A DNA stretch of 51,840 bases from Promethearchaeota archaeon (GTDB lineage: Archaea; Asgardarchaeota; Lokiarchaeia; Sigyniarchaeales; SOKP01). A program made the position numbers and the translations under genes. Positions 1-7,737 of this stretch are shown here, piece by piece (position 1 is the stretch's first letter; every line of letters starts with the position of its first letter). The stretch is taken from contig JAGXOA010000192.1 in assembly GCA_019894715.1 (NCBI GenBank), forward strand, positions 1 through 51,840, read 5' to 3'. A model generated the notes under the pieces. It saw only the letters and a list, made by a program, of their open reading frames with translations. It did not search any database and was not told the origin of the DNA.

Positions 1-55
1 ACGCAGCGAGAAATATAGCTCTTAGCACATCATAATTTATAATTGAAAGCTTTCT
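1..55 (+). rRNA. probable 3' end of 23S rRNA (partial)
   Basis: The window opens in sequence that codes for no protein and is less AT-rich than the flank. The segment contains the 8-mer CGCAGCGA, which also occurs in the last helix region of bacterial 23S rRNA. It continues with an order of motifs (GAG..CUC, UUAGC, AUAA, GAAAGC) that aligns by eye with the extreme 3' end of archaeal large-subunit rRNA. The end near 55 is an estimate. The 5' partner strand of the terminal helix lies outside the window, so the fold cannot be checked here. This is an alignment from memory; another structured RNA remains possible. Confidence 0.42.
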
Positions 56-84
56 TGGCTATGTCTATATGGTATAGTCATGAT

Positions 85-156
85 CGTCCGTTGCCGATCC
101 CTTAGGAGGTCATTTATGGAGAATGTCTATAAATGTCCAGAATTTTTGCAACGGTA
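85..156 (+). other. long-range stem-loop after the putative rRNA end
   Basis: CCGTTGC at 88-94 is perfectly complementary to GCAACGG at 148-154, enclosing 53 bases. The enclosed part contains a smaller imperfect hairpin around CTTAGG (about 97-112). Base composition is clearly richer in G+C than the AT-rich DNA that follows. It could be a processing stem of the rRNA transcript or part of a small structured RNA. The sequence ATGTCTATA occurs at both 61-69 and 123-131. Confidence 0.35.
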
Positions 157-408
157 TTATTCATTAAAATTTTTAACATTCTTCATTAGAATCTGATAGA
201 TTATTAAAAATAAAAATTTCTAAAAAAGAAATTTTTTTCAATTTTCTATATTTAACATATTTTTTTCGAAATATAAATGTTGTTTTCAATATCAAAATGA
301 TAAATTTTAATATTTTTTTTTCCTTTTTTAAATATAAGGATATAGGTTTTTTTTAATTAAAATTATAATTTTATTTTTATATCAATCAATCATAAAGGAT
401 GAATCGTA
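157..408. other. AT-rich intergenic region upstream of the lrp-like gene
   Basis: No reading frame or RNA is seen. Two TATA-like stretches lie before the next gene: about 324-338 (TTTTTTAAATATAAG) and 373-383 (ATTTTTATATC). In such AT-rich DNA neither can be singled out. The purine-rich AAAGGATG at 394-401 is a possible ribosome binding site for the start at 409. Confidence 0.4.
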
Positions 409-828
409 ATGGATGTTATAGATCTTAAAATTCTGGAAGAATTAAAAGAAGATGGTAGAAAATCATATAATGAAATTTCTGATAATATAGGAAAAACAGA
501 AGCTACTGTCAGAAGAAGAGTAAATAGATTAATCAAAAATGGAATTATTAAAAAATTCACTATTGAATATGAGGTCGATTCCAAACCAAAAACAAAAGCT
601 ACTGTAAAAATTGAGCCCGATTTTAAAGAAATGAAGAATATATTAAAAGAATTAAGAAATATTAATGAAATCACTGATATTTGGAGATTAAGTGGTGATT
701 GTGGGCTTTTTATAAAGGTTGAAATTCCCACAATTGAAGATTTTAATCCTTTAATTGAGGATAAAATCTCACCTATAAAAGGAGTTAAAATCATGGAAAC
801 TTGTTTTATTACAGATATTATCAAATAA
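409..828 (+). CDS. Lrp/AsnC-family transcriptional regulator
   Basis: A 139-residue protein of the usual length for single Lrp/AsnC regulators. Residues 1-50 form the AsnC-type helix-turn-helix, beginning MDVIDLKILEELKEDGRKSY with the recognition helix around EATVRRRVNRLIKNGII. Residues about 60-139 fit the ligand-binding RAM (ferredoxin-like) domain. The ATG at 409 places the conserved Asp-x-x-D start of the HTH at the N terminus and has AAAGGATG upstream. The next gene is a homocitrate/isopropylmalate synthase-like enzyme 131 bases downstream on the same strand. An amino-acid-responsive role resembling archaeal LysM is therefore reasonable, but it is inferred from context only. The effector is unknown. 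Confidence 0.85.
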   Translation: MDVIDLKILEELKEDGRKSYNEISDNIGKTEATVRRRVNRLIKNGIIKKFTIEYEVDSKPKTKATVKIEPDFKEMKNILKELRNINEITDIWRLSGDCGLFIKVEIPTIEDFNPLIEDKISPIKGVKIMETCFITDIIK

Positions 829-959
829 ACTCTTTCTATTAAATATATCTCCTATATATTGTCCGTAAATAATCTTTCATATTTTCATTATGTACAAGTT
901 AATTTATTTACATTCAATTATTTTTATAATTATTATTTTGGTTATTTTATAATTCAATT

Positions 960-2297
960 ATGTCCTATAAATTCAGTAAAGAAGAATTAAAGAACTTATT
1001 AGTTAATCACAACGAGACTGCTCTTAAAAAATATAATTCTCCTAAAGAAACCTTTATTTGGGATGAGACCCTCCGAGATGGAGAACAGAATCCAACAGTT
1101 ACTCTAACCTTAGATGAGAAAATCCATTTAGTTAAGCTAATGGATGAGATCGGCGTAAATATTATTGCAGTTGGATATCCTGCAGTATCTGAAACAGAGA
1201 AAAATATTGTCAAAACTATAGTTAATGAAGGTACACTCAATGCTTCAATAGTAGGTGTTGCTCGTCCTAAAAAGGAAGATATAGATGCTTGTATAGAAGC
1301 TAATCTTAAAGAAATTGTTATATTTATGCCTATTTCTCCTATTTTTATGAAGACATTAAAATCTACTGAAGAAAATGAATTACAACAAATATCTTCTGCA
1401 ATTCGATATGCTAAAGATAATGGATTTAAGGTTAATTGGGTTTCTGAGGATGGCTCGAGAGCAGATCTTAATCATTTAAAGAATGTTTTTAAAACAGCTA
1501 TAAATGCAGGATCAGAGAGAATTATTTTAGGGGATACTGTAGGTATTTTAACTCCTCAATCAACTAGTTATTTAATAAAAGAAATCAAAGAAGACGTAAT
1601 AAAACCTCTTAAGAGTAGAATTCCAATGGGAATTCATACACATAATGATTTTGGATTAGCTGTTGCAAATACTATCACTGGAGTATTTGAAGGATGTGAA
1701 TTTCCCCACACATGCATAAATGGATATGGCGAAAGAGCTGGAAATGCTGCTTTAGAAGAAGTAGTTACAATTTTAGAAAGAATGAATATAAAAACTAGTA
1801 TTAAATTGAATAAATTACCCGAATTAAGTAAAATATGTGAAAAGTATTTTTGTATGCCTATTTCCCAATATAAACCAATTGTTGGGGAAAATGCTTTTAG
1901 TCATGAAAGCGGGCTTCATATCGCCGGAATCCTTGCTCATCCTCTTACTTACGAACCAATTAACCCAAAAATGGTGGGAAGAAAAAGAAAGTTTTATATT
2001 GGCAAATTTTCAGGCTCTTCTTCAATAATGTATGCGTTAAAAGAACGATTAAAAGTATTGGATTTAGAATGCATTCCAGATGATGTTATAAAAGAGATAG
2101 TATATCAAGTCAAAAAAACTCATGAATCAAAATCTAAAGAAGAGATTAGACGCTCATTTCAACTAATTAAGGATGAGTTAAAAAAAATAACAAGAGGATT
2201 TAGTGACACTGATTTTTTTAAAATAGCTAAAAAATATGCTCTTCCTTATGTGCCTAATGAATTTAAATTTAAACCCTATAAAGATGATAAAAAATGA
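960..2297 (+). CDS. homocitrate / 2-isopropylmalate synthase-family enzyme
   Basis: A 445-residue member of the HMG-CoA lyase-like TIM-barrel synthases that condense acetyl-CoA with a 2-oxo acid. Visible motifs are DETLRDGEQ (35-43), HTHND (226-230, metal ligands), the glycine-rich GYGERAGNA (255-263) and HESGLH (315-320). The last resembles the NifV/homocitrate synthase region, followed by [13 protein letters not shown]. The C-terminal helical part is too short for the LeuA regulatory domain, so leucine feedback by that domain is not expected. The residue after DETLRDGEQ is NPT rather than the common TPG, which makes substrate assignment uncertain. Homocitrate (lysine by the aminoadipate route), citramalate and isopropylmalate are all possible. 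It overlaps the next gene by four bases (ATGA). Confidence 0.82.
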   Translation: MSYKFSKEELKNLLVNHNETALKKYNSPKETFIWDETLRDGEQNPTVTLTLDEKIHLVKLMDEIGVNIIAVGYPAVSETEKNIVKTIVNEGTLNASIVGVARPKKEDIDACIEANLKEIVIFMPISPIFMKTLKSTEENELQQISSAIRYAKDNGFKVNWVSEDGSRADLNHLKNVFKTAINAGSERIILGDTVGILTPQSTSYLIKEIKEDVIKPLKSRIPMGIHTHNDFGLAVANTITGVFEGCEFPHTCINGYGERAGNAALEEVVTILERMNIKTSIKLNKLPELSKICEKYFCMPISQYKPIVGENAFSHESGLHIAGILAHPLTYEPINPKMVGRKRKFYIGKFSGSSSIMYALKERLKVLDLECIPDDVIKEIVYQVKKTHESKSKEEIRRSFQLIKDELKKITRGFSDTDFFKIAKKYALPYVPNEFKFKPYKDDKK

Positions 2298-3166
2298 TTG
2301 ACCTTCATTTACATTCTCAAGCTTCTGACGGAGTAGATTTACCATCCAAATTAGTAGAATTGGCATCTGTTCTAAATCTAAAAGCAATTGCTCTTACTGA
2401 TCATGATACTGTTGATGGGGTGCAAGAATTCATTAGATTTGGGGAAGAACAAGAAATAATAGTAATTTCTGGAATTGAATTATCAATTAAACATGAACCT
2501 AGTAGAGATATAAAAGACGTTCATATAATTGGACTGAATATCGATCATAATGCTAATCTCTTAAATAAAACACTCAAACTTCAAAAAAAAGGAAGAATGA
2601 ACCAAAAAAAAGAGATTTGCAAAAGATTAAATCAAGAATATGGATATAATATTACATTTGATGAAGTTAAGAAAGTAGCTCATTCTACTTCGATTGGACG
2701 CCCTCATATTGTTGAAGTCCTAATAAAAAATAATCTTGCTAAAGTAAAAAATAAGACAAAGAATGAACTTTTTAAAATGATTAGTTTAGGGGGAGAAGCT
2801 TATGTTGATCGGGAATTTGAGGTTAATCTTGAAGAATCAATAGAACTGATAAATAATGTTGGAGGAATTCCTATATTGGCTCATCCAGGTATTTATGAAA
2901 TTTTAAATACTAAAAAGTTTATCAAATTGTGCGTTCAAGCGGGTATGAAGGGAATTGAAATAGAATATACATACAATAAAAATCGTCCATATTTTGATAC
3001 TAATAAAGGAGAGTGGGCCTTAAAAACACTTCCAGAATACTTTCAAAAAATCGCAAATGAATATAAACTACTCAAATCTGGTGGTTCTGATTATCATGGT
3101 GATAAAAAAGATATAAAAATAGGAGAAGCAAAAGTTCCTGATAAATATTTATTAGATATACTTTAA
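2294..3166 (+). CDS. PHP-domain metal-dependent phosphoesterase
   Basis: A 290-residue PHP-superfamily protein similar to the TrpH/YciV and nucleoside 3',5'-bisphosphate phosphatase group. Metal ligands expected for the fold are visible: HLHSQASDG (H5, H7, D12), TDHDTVDG (35-42), the Glu of GIELS (62) and a His near 77. Further C-terminal ones are LAHPG and the GGSDYHG end motif. It starts inside the stop codon of the upstream synthase (ATGA overlap), so the two are co-translated. The physiological substrate cannot be told from sequence; 5'-3' RNase activity or pAp hydrolysis are known in this family. It ends 18 bases from the convergent GTPase gene. Confidence 0.8.
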   Translation: MIDLHLHSQASDGVDLPSKLVELASVLNLKAIALTDHDTVDGVQEFIRFGEEQEIIVISGIELSIKHEPSRDIKDVHIIGLNIDHNANLLNKTLKLQKKGRMNQKKEICKRLNQEYGYNITFDEVKKVAHSTSIGRPHIVEVLIKNNLAKVKNKTKNELFKMISLGGEAYVDREFEVNLEESIELINNVGGIPILAHPGIYEILNTKKFIKLCVQAGMKGIEIEYTYNKNRPYFDTNKGEWALKTLPEYFQKIANEYKLLKSGGSDYHGDKKDIKIGEAKVPDKYLLDIL

Positions 3167-3184
3167 ATCTTTATATTAAATAAA

Positions 3185-4873
3185 CTAATCTTCAACAAGT
3201 TTTTCTAGTTCTTCAATTTCCTGATTGATGTTCTTTTTTAAAGATTTTATTCGTTGTTTCTTTTCATTTAATTCTTCTGTTGTGATCTCTCCAGATAATT
3301 CTTTCATTTCAAAATCTAATTCCATTTTTGACATTCTTGCTTTTTTAATTTTAAGATCCATCAACTCTTTTTTTAGACTTTTTTGTTGGTTAACTATAGG
3401 CTCGACTGGATCTATAAATATTTCCTCTTGGGGTTTCTCTTTAACTTCTTCCTTTTTCTCTAAAATTGTTATTGTTTCTTCAATTTTCTTAACATTAACT
3501 TTAAAAGAATCTTTTTTATTCACTTCTAAAGGAGTTTTCTCATTCTTTTCAATTTTAGTAGAATCAGTAGGATTGATAACATGACCAAATGAGGAAGTTT
3601 TTAATTTATTTTTAGCACCTTTAGGAACATTTAAAACTTGTTTAGGACGCTTTTTTACCATAAAATCTTCTGGATTAATATCTAATCCTGCAATATCATC
3701 TTTAACAGCCATTTGTTCTTTAGTTTGTTTTTCTTCAAGAATAATCTCCTTAGGTACACTTTCTTCTGTGGAGTCTTTAGGTACTTTTGGAAGTGATTTA
3801 ATTTGAGGTTTATTTTTATTTTCTAGCTTTACTTCTTTCTTCTCATCAATTTCCTCTGTTTTAACAGATTTTTCTTCAACTTTTTCTTCTTTTTTACCCA
3901 ATTTTTCCAACATTGCTTTTATTTTCTGTGATTTTTCGTAAAATTCTTTGCTAAGACTGTCATCACCTAAATCTATACATAGATCACTTATTTCTTCAAA
4001 TAATTCAACAGCACGATCAAATTGAGCATTTTCTAAAGAAATTTGAGCTTCTTTTATCTTGTTGTCTCTCTCCAATAATGGTTTTAATAATGGAGATATC
4101 GATGTATTCATTTCTAAAACATCTGCTATTATTTTAATCATCTTATCTCTATTATTTTCTTCAATTGCAATCATAGAATATGCTTTTAAACCTAATTCTT
4201 CTTCAATTTGTTCTGGGCTCATAGATTTTGGACGATCTTGTTTATTAGCTATAACTGCTGAATGAGCATGAGGTGCTTGTTCTTTTATTAATTCTAAAAA
4301 GAATTTACTTTTCTCAACATTTTCCATCGAAGAATCTGTTATAAGTAGGGCAGCATCGCTTCCTTTTATAAAATTGGACCATAAATAACTAAATTGCTCC
4401 TGTCCTGCAAAATCCCATAAATGAAAATGTAATTTACCTATTTTAATTGTTGCAATATCTCCAGTTATAGTTGGTACATGTTTCATTGGAATCTCCTCTG
4501 CTTTTATTAATCGAGTTAATGTTGTTTTTCCTACTCCTGAAAATCCAATAAGAGATATTTTTGGTCGAAGACTCCTATGAATTGCATCTACTGTAGGGTC
4601 AAAAACTTCAAATGTTTTAGTATCAAATTTATGTTGGATGATGTCTCCAAATAAATTTAAAAATTCCTTTTTACATTTTTTTAATTCTTTTTTTATACTA
4701 TCAAAATTATCTGTTAATCCTGTAATAAATAAAAACAACACATTGTAACTAATATCAGTGACATATGAAATCCTAAACTTATAATAGTCATGGTAGATAA
4801 CTTCATCACTGGGATTATTTGATATTTCTTTAGATATATCATCTAATATTGTTTTGAAAGCTTCGTCTTTCAT
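3185..4873 (-). CDS. longin-like - Arf/Rab-like small GTPase - coiled-coil fusion protein
   Basis: A 562-residue multidomain protein. Residues about 25-80 fit the second half of a longin/roadblock-type fold (YYKFRISYVT, then a hydrophobic strand and a helix ending FLNLFGDI). Residues about 103-255 are a Ras-superfamily GTPase with P-loop GFSGVGKTT (110-118), switch I Thr in HVPTITGD (132-139), G3 WDFAGQE (153-159) and G4 NKQD (210-213). Residues about 270-325 form a helical-hairpin, TPR-like pair. Residues 325-500 are Lys/Glu/Pro-rich and probably disordered. The last 60 residues form a coiled coil. No lipidation site or membrane segment is seen. It follows the roadblock-like gene by 78 bases on the same strand, which suggests a GTPase-regulator pair. 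Such fusions are known among Asgard small GTPases. Confidence 0.8.
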   Translation of the reverse strand: MKDEAFKTILDDISKEISNNPSDEVIYHDYYKFRISYVTDISYNVLFLFITGLTDNFDSIKKELKKCKKEFLNLFGDIIQHKFDTKTFEVFDPTVDAIHRSLRPKISLIGFSGVGKTTLTRLIKAEEIPMKHVPTITGDIATIKIGKLHFHLWDFAGQEQFSYLWSNFIKGSDAALLITDSSMENVEKSKFFLELIKEQAPHAHSAVIANKQDRPKSMSPEQIEEELGLKAYSMIAIEENNRDKMIKIIADVLEMNTSISPLLKPLLERDNKIKEAQISLENAQFDRAVELFEEISDLCIDLGDDSLSKEFYEKSQKIKAMLEKLGKKEEKVEEKSVKTEEIDEKKEVKLENKNKPQIKSLPKVPKDSTEESVPKEIILEEKQTKEQMAVKDDIAGLDINPEDFMVKKRPKQVLNVPKGAKNKLKTSSFGHVINPTDSTKIEKNEKTPLEVNKKDSFKVNVKKIEETITILEKKEEVKEKPQEEIFIDPVEPIVNQQKSLKKELMDLKIKKARMSKMELDFEMKELSGEITTEELNEKKQRIKSLKKNINQEIEELEKLVED

Positions 4874-4951
4874 AGCTTTACCAAAATGCCTATGGTAAAG
4901 AAGATCTGATTCTTTATATATGTAAACTTGTCTTAAAATTTTAAATCACCT

Positions 4952-5443
4952 TCATTTTGACATATGTTTTATGAGAGTTTTGACAATTGAATATTTTTCA
5001 TTATTTATTTTCTCTTTCTCTAAACTTTCTTTTATTTGATTTAATTCTTTTGAAAAATCAAATGGAGAAAAATCAATACGTTCTGTTTTTTTTAATTTTG
5101 CACTTAAACTTTTAAGAAATAAACGAATACTCGGCATAAATTTAGCTAAATTAACATCTAATCCTAGTTTTGATACTAAAATGAAGTCTTCAGAAAAAGT
5201 GAATAAATAGTTATTTTCTTTAGCTTCAAGAGCAAATGATGTAATCTTATCAAGTTTGAGTGCATTAGCAATACCTTGTCTATTTGATATCAATTCTAAT
5301 ATATTTTGAGGGATTATTTTATCTTTTGATAATTCTTTGATTACTGATCCAAGAATTATACCATATTTATTTGATATAGCACATTTAGCATTCAATTCAT
5401 TTTCCAAACGAGATAAAATTTCATCATAATCTAATTCAATCAT
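4952..5443 (-). CDS. roadblock/longin-like small protein, probable partner of the GTPase
   Basis: A 163-residue protein whose first 115 residues have the strand-helix pattern of roadblock/LC7 or profilin-like domains. A strand with AISNKYGIILGS is followed by two helices and a central helix NRQGIANALKLDKITSF. Then come strands around YLFTFSEDFILVSKL and a long C-terminal helix. The rest (about 115-163) is charged helix. It is the promoter-proximal gene of a two-gene unit with the longin-GTPase fusion downstream. Roadblock proteins act as GTPase-activating or platform subunits, as in MglB with MglA. That role here is inference from fold and position. Sequence identity to characterised roadblock proteins looks low. 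Confidence 0.6.
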   Translation of the reverse strand: MIELDYDEILSRLENELNAKCAISNKYGIILGSVIKELSKDKIIPQNILELISNRQGIANALKLDKITSFALEAKENNYLFTFSEDFILVSKLGLDVNLAKFMPSIRLFLKSLSAKLKKTERIDFSPFDFSKELNQIKESLEKEKINNEKYSIVKTLIKHMSK

Positions 5444-5543
5444 AATTTAAAAGTATTAAGTTTTTAATAACTTAATAATACAATATTTATTTATATTTTA
5501 TTTTATAGAATCACCTAAAAAGAGAATTTTAAATATTATTATT

Positions 5544-6299
5544 TTGAAAACATATAAATTACATTTTAAGGAAAAAGAATCAGATGTCACTATTATATCA
5601 GAGTCAAATTCTGCAATAAAAAAAGCCAAGAAATCTTTCTTTTATCAAAGAAACGTGTTAGAAAAATATGCTTATAAAAACAAGGAATTTTTAACTTCTT
5701 TTTCTCCTATAAAAGTAGAAAGTAATGAGAAAATTATAAATATAATGGCAGAAGCAGGATATTTATGTGATGTCGGACCTATGGCTTCAGTTGCAGGAGC
5801 AATTGCAGATATCATGGTAGAAGTAATGCAAAAAGTTAATCTAGAGAATTATGTGCCTGCAAGAATCGCCCTTGTGGAAAATGGTGGAGAAATTGCGATA
5901 AATTCAGTACAACCTATGAAAGTTGGATTATATACTGGACCTAATGACTTAAATTTTAATATTGGTTTTTTAATTGAGGAAAAAGACTGTCCTATTGGTA
6001 TAGGAACGAGTTCGGCAACAATTGGACATGCCTTTAGTTTTGGTGATGCTGATGCGGTAACTATTTTTGCTGAAAATGCAACTTTAGCAGATGCTTCTGC
6101 TACTAGGGTTGCAAATGTTGTAAAAGGAAATGATATTGAGAAATCTATTAATATTGGATTAGATATTGCTCAAGATATTGTTGGAATAAGAGGGGCTATT
6201 ATAAATCGTGAAAATAAAGTGGGTAAGGTAGGTAAAATTCCAAAATTGATTAAAATTGAGGGAAATGCAGACTATTTATTAGAACAAAAAAAAAGTTAA
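5544..6299 (+). CDS. UPF0280 family protein (ApbE-like fold)
   Basis: A 251-residue protein with the hallmarks of UPF0280, a family found widely in methanogens and other archaea. These include GPMASVAGAIADIM (about 78-91), a central ENGGEIAI segment and GIGTSSATIGHAFSFGDADAVTIFA. The last closely follows the family's GTSSGTxGHSxSxGxADAVTV-type motif. The family is structurally related to ApbE flavin transferases, but no function is established. No ATG is available near the N terminus and the frame opens with TTG at 5544, which gives a family-typical length. It is divergent from the roadblock gene with a 100-base gap and stands alone on the plus strand. Confidence 0.8.
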   Translation: MKTYKLHFKEKESDVTIISESNSAIKKAKKSFFYQRNVLEKYAYKNKEFLTSFSPIKVESNEKIINIMAEAGYLCDVGPMASVAGAIADIMVEVMQKVNLENYVPARIALVENGGEIAINSVQPMKVGLYTGPNDLNFNIGFLIEEKDCPIGIGTSSATIGHAFSFGDADAVTIFAENATLADASATRVANVVKGNDIEKSINIGLDIAQDIVGIRGAIINRENKVGKVGKIPKLIKIEGNADYLLEQKKS

Positions 6300-6335
6300 T
6301 TGTTCTTTAAAAGAACGTTTTTATATGACATCTAA

Positions 6336-7100
6336 TTATGATTTATATTTTCTAAAGAAATAATATGCTACACATAATAAGATTGACTTAATAAGTTTAA
6401 TTAAATGAACACGGGAAACACCATGCATTCTTGGATTAACAGTTATTGGAATTTCTCGTAATCTAAGATTAGATTGACAGGATCTAAATAATATTTCCGT
6501 TGTAAATCCCATTCCCGTATCTTTTGTATATTTAATACAATTGATACTTTTTCTATTAAATGCCCTAAATCCACTTTGATTATTGTTTATTTTATTACCA
6601 AAGAAAACCCATAAGATATAACTTATAACCATTTCACCAGTTCTAACATAAAGGGGTACTTTATAGTTGCTTTTTCCTAAGTATCTTGATCCTATTATCA
6701 TATCTGCTTTATTGAATTTAATTGGCCTAATTACTCTTGAAATCTCCTCAGGATTATGTTGACCATCAGAATCAAGGGTTACTACGATACTTCCTTTCGA
6801 ATATTTGAAACCTGATAAGATAGCTTTCCCATATCCTTGATTTTGTTCATGTTTTATAATGTTTATTCTTGGATCGTTAATTTCTTGAATTTTTTGGACA
6901 CTATTATCTGTAGAACCATCATCAACAACTAATATTTCATAATTTTCATCGTAGGGGATTTTTGATAAAACTTTTTTTATTGATTTCTCTTCATTATATA
7001 ATGGTATGACAATTGAAATTAACAGCTTATTTTTCTTAGAGGATTTTTCTGCACTCCTTCTCTTTATATCTGTTTCTACTAATTTCTTTTTTAATTCCAT
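6336..7100 (-). CDS. polyprenyl-phosphate mannose/glucose synthase-like glycosyltransferase (family 2)
   Basis: A 254-residue GT-A enzyme of the DPM1 type. After a basic N-terminal stretch the nucleotide-sugar fold starts at SIVIPLYNEEKSI. VVDDGSTDNS follows, then the metal-binding DSDGQHNPEEI and MIIGSRYLG. The distal NQSGFRAFNRKS and GFTTEIL motifs are typical of dolichyl-phosphate mannose synthases. The C terminus has only a short hydrophobic helix (ILLCVAYYFF), so it is the minimal form without a GtrA domain. The product would be a lipid-phosphate sugar for extracytoplasmic glycosylation, a plausible donor for the GT-C-like protein encoded at 7738-9993. Confidence 0.85.
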   Translation of the reverse strand: MELKKKLVETDIKRRSAEKSSKKNKLLISIVIPLYNEEKSIKKVLSKIPYDENYEILVVDDGSTDNSVQKIQEINDPRINIIKHEQNQGYGKAILSGFKYSKGSIVVTLDSDGQHNPEEISRVIRPIKFNKADMIIGSRYLGKSNYKVPLYVRTGEMVISYILWVFFGNKINNNQSGFRAFNRKSINCIKYTKDTGMGFTTEILFRSCQSNLRLREIPITVNPRMHGVSRVHLIKLIKSILLCVAYYFFRKYKS

Positions 7101-7565
7101 AAAATATTAAGCCAAATTGTAAATATATTAGTTATTTTAATAAGAAAACATATTCTTTTTAATAGAATTAAATGAAAGAACTGTTTTAATGATATAAATA
7201 TAGTATTTTATTTATATCAATGCTTATCTATAAAAATGTTTCTAGTTATCGAAGTTATCAAATAATATTATCTTGAAAATTCGAGATATACATTTTTAAT
7301 CTTCATTAATAATAGGTAATACAGTAGTTACTAGTCGAAGAATATATGGATAACCTTGGACATTATTCAAAGAATATCAAATAAGAACCATTGTAAAAAT
7401 CAAAAAATCGTCATTCCCATTCTCTTTATCCTTCTTAAAATATTATATAAAATAAATAATAATGAAAGCTATATTCAAAGAATCTATTGAAGTGAATGAG
7501 GAAAAATAGAGGTATAGCGTTTAGGTATGCATTGATAATGAAAAATAAGGGGATTTCCCTCAATT

Positions 7566-7592
7566 GTGGAAAAAATATCCCTCTTCGGGATA
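7566..7592 (-). terminator. stem-loop followed by T-run downstream of the GT-C operon
   Basis: Read on the minus strand, TATCCC pairs with GGGATA around the loop GAAGA and is followed directly by six T residues. It lies about 145 bases beyond the stop of the membrane-protein gene ending at 7738. The arrangement is that of an intrinsic terminator. Archaea mainly use T-runs, so the stem may be incidental or may stabilise the RNA end. Confidence 0.4.
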
Positions 7593-7644
7593 AAAAGTAG
7601 AATGAGAATCAAGTTGGAAAAAAAGTTATATCTAATGAGTACCA

Positions 7645-7680
7645 CCCCCATCTCCTCTAACGATGGGATAACTGGACAAT
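7645..7680. mobile_element. decayed IS200/IS605-type end hairpin
   Basis: CCCATC (7647-7652) pairs with GATGGG (7662-7667). The apical part TCCTCTAACGATGGG matches the left-end hairpin of the element at 12225-12244 (TCCTTTAGGGATGGG) at 12 of 15 positions. It is followed by ATAACTGGACAA. No transposase or partner hairpin is obvious nearby, so only an eroded end remains, if it is mobile in origin at all. Confidence 0.3.
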
Positions 7681-7737
7681 ATGTTTAAGTTTATAGTTAG
7701 AGTTAAAAAATAAATGAAAAAAATTTAAAATTTAAAA

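Larger units (their letters stand above)
7101..7737. other. 637-base non-coding stretch with structured segments
   Basis: No credible reading frame. The first 400 bases are plain AT-rich DNA. From about 7540 the sequence becomes structured: AGGG..CCCT at 7548-7560, a six-base stem-loop with a T-run for minus-strand transcripts (7566-7592) and an IS200/IS605-like hairpin at 7647-7667. The segment is probably a mixture of transcript end for the minus-strand operon and mobile-element debris. Confidence 0.5.

Noticed and set aside
390-824. 144-codon minus-strand frame opposite the lrp-like gene
   Set aside because: It is the antisense shadow of a clear Lrp/AsnC coding region; composition is low-complexity Ile/Ser/Phe and no domain is recognisable.
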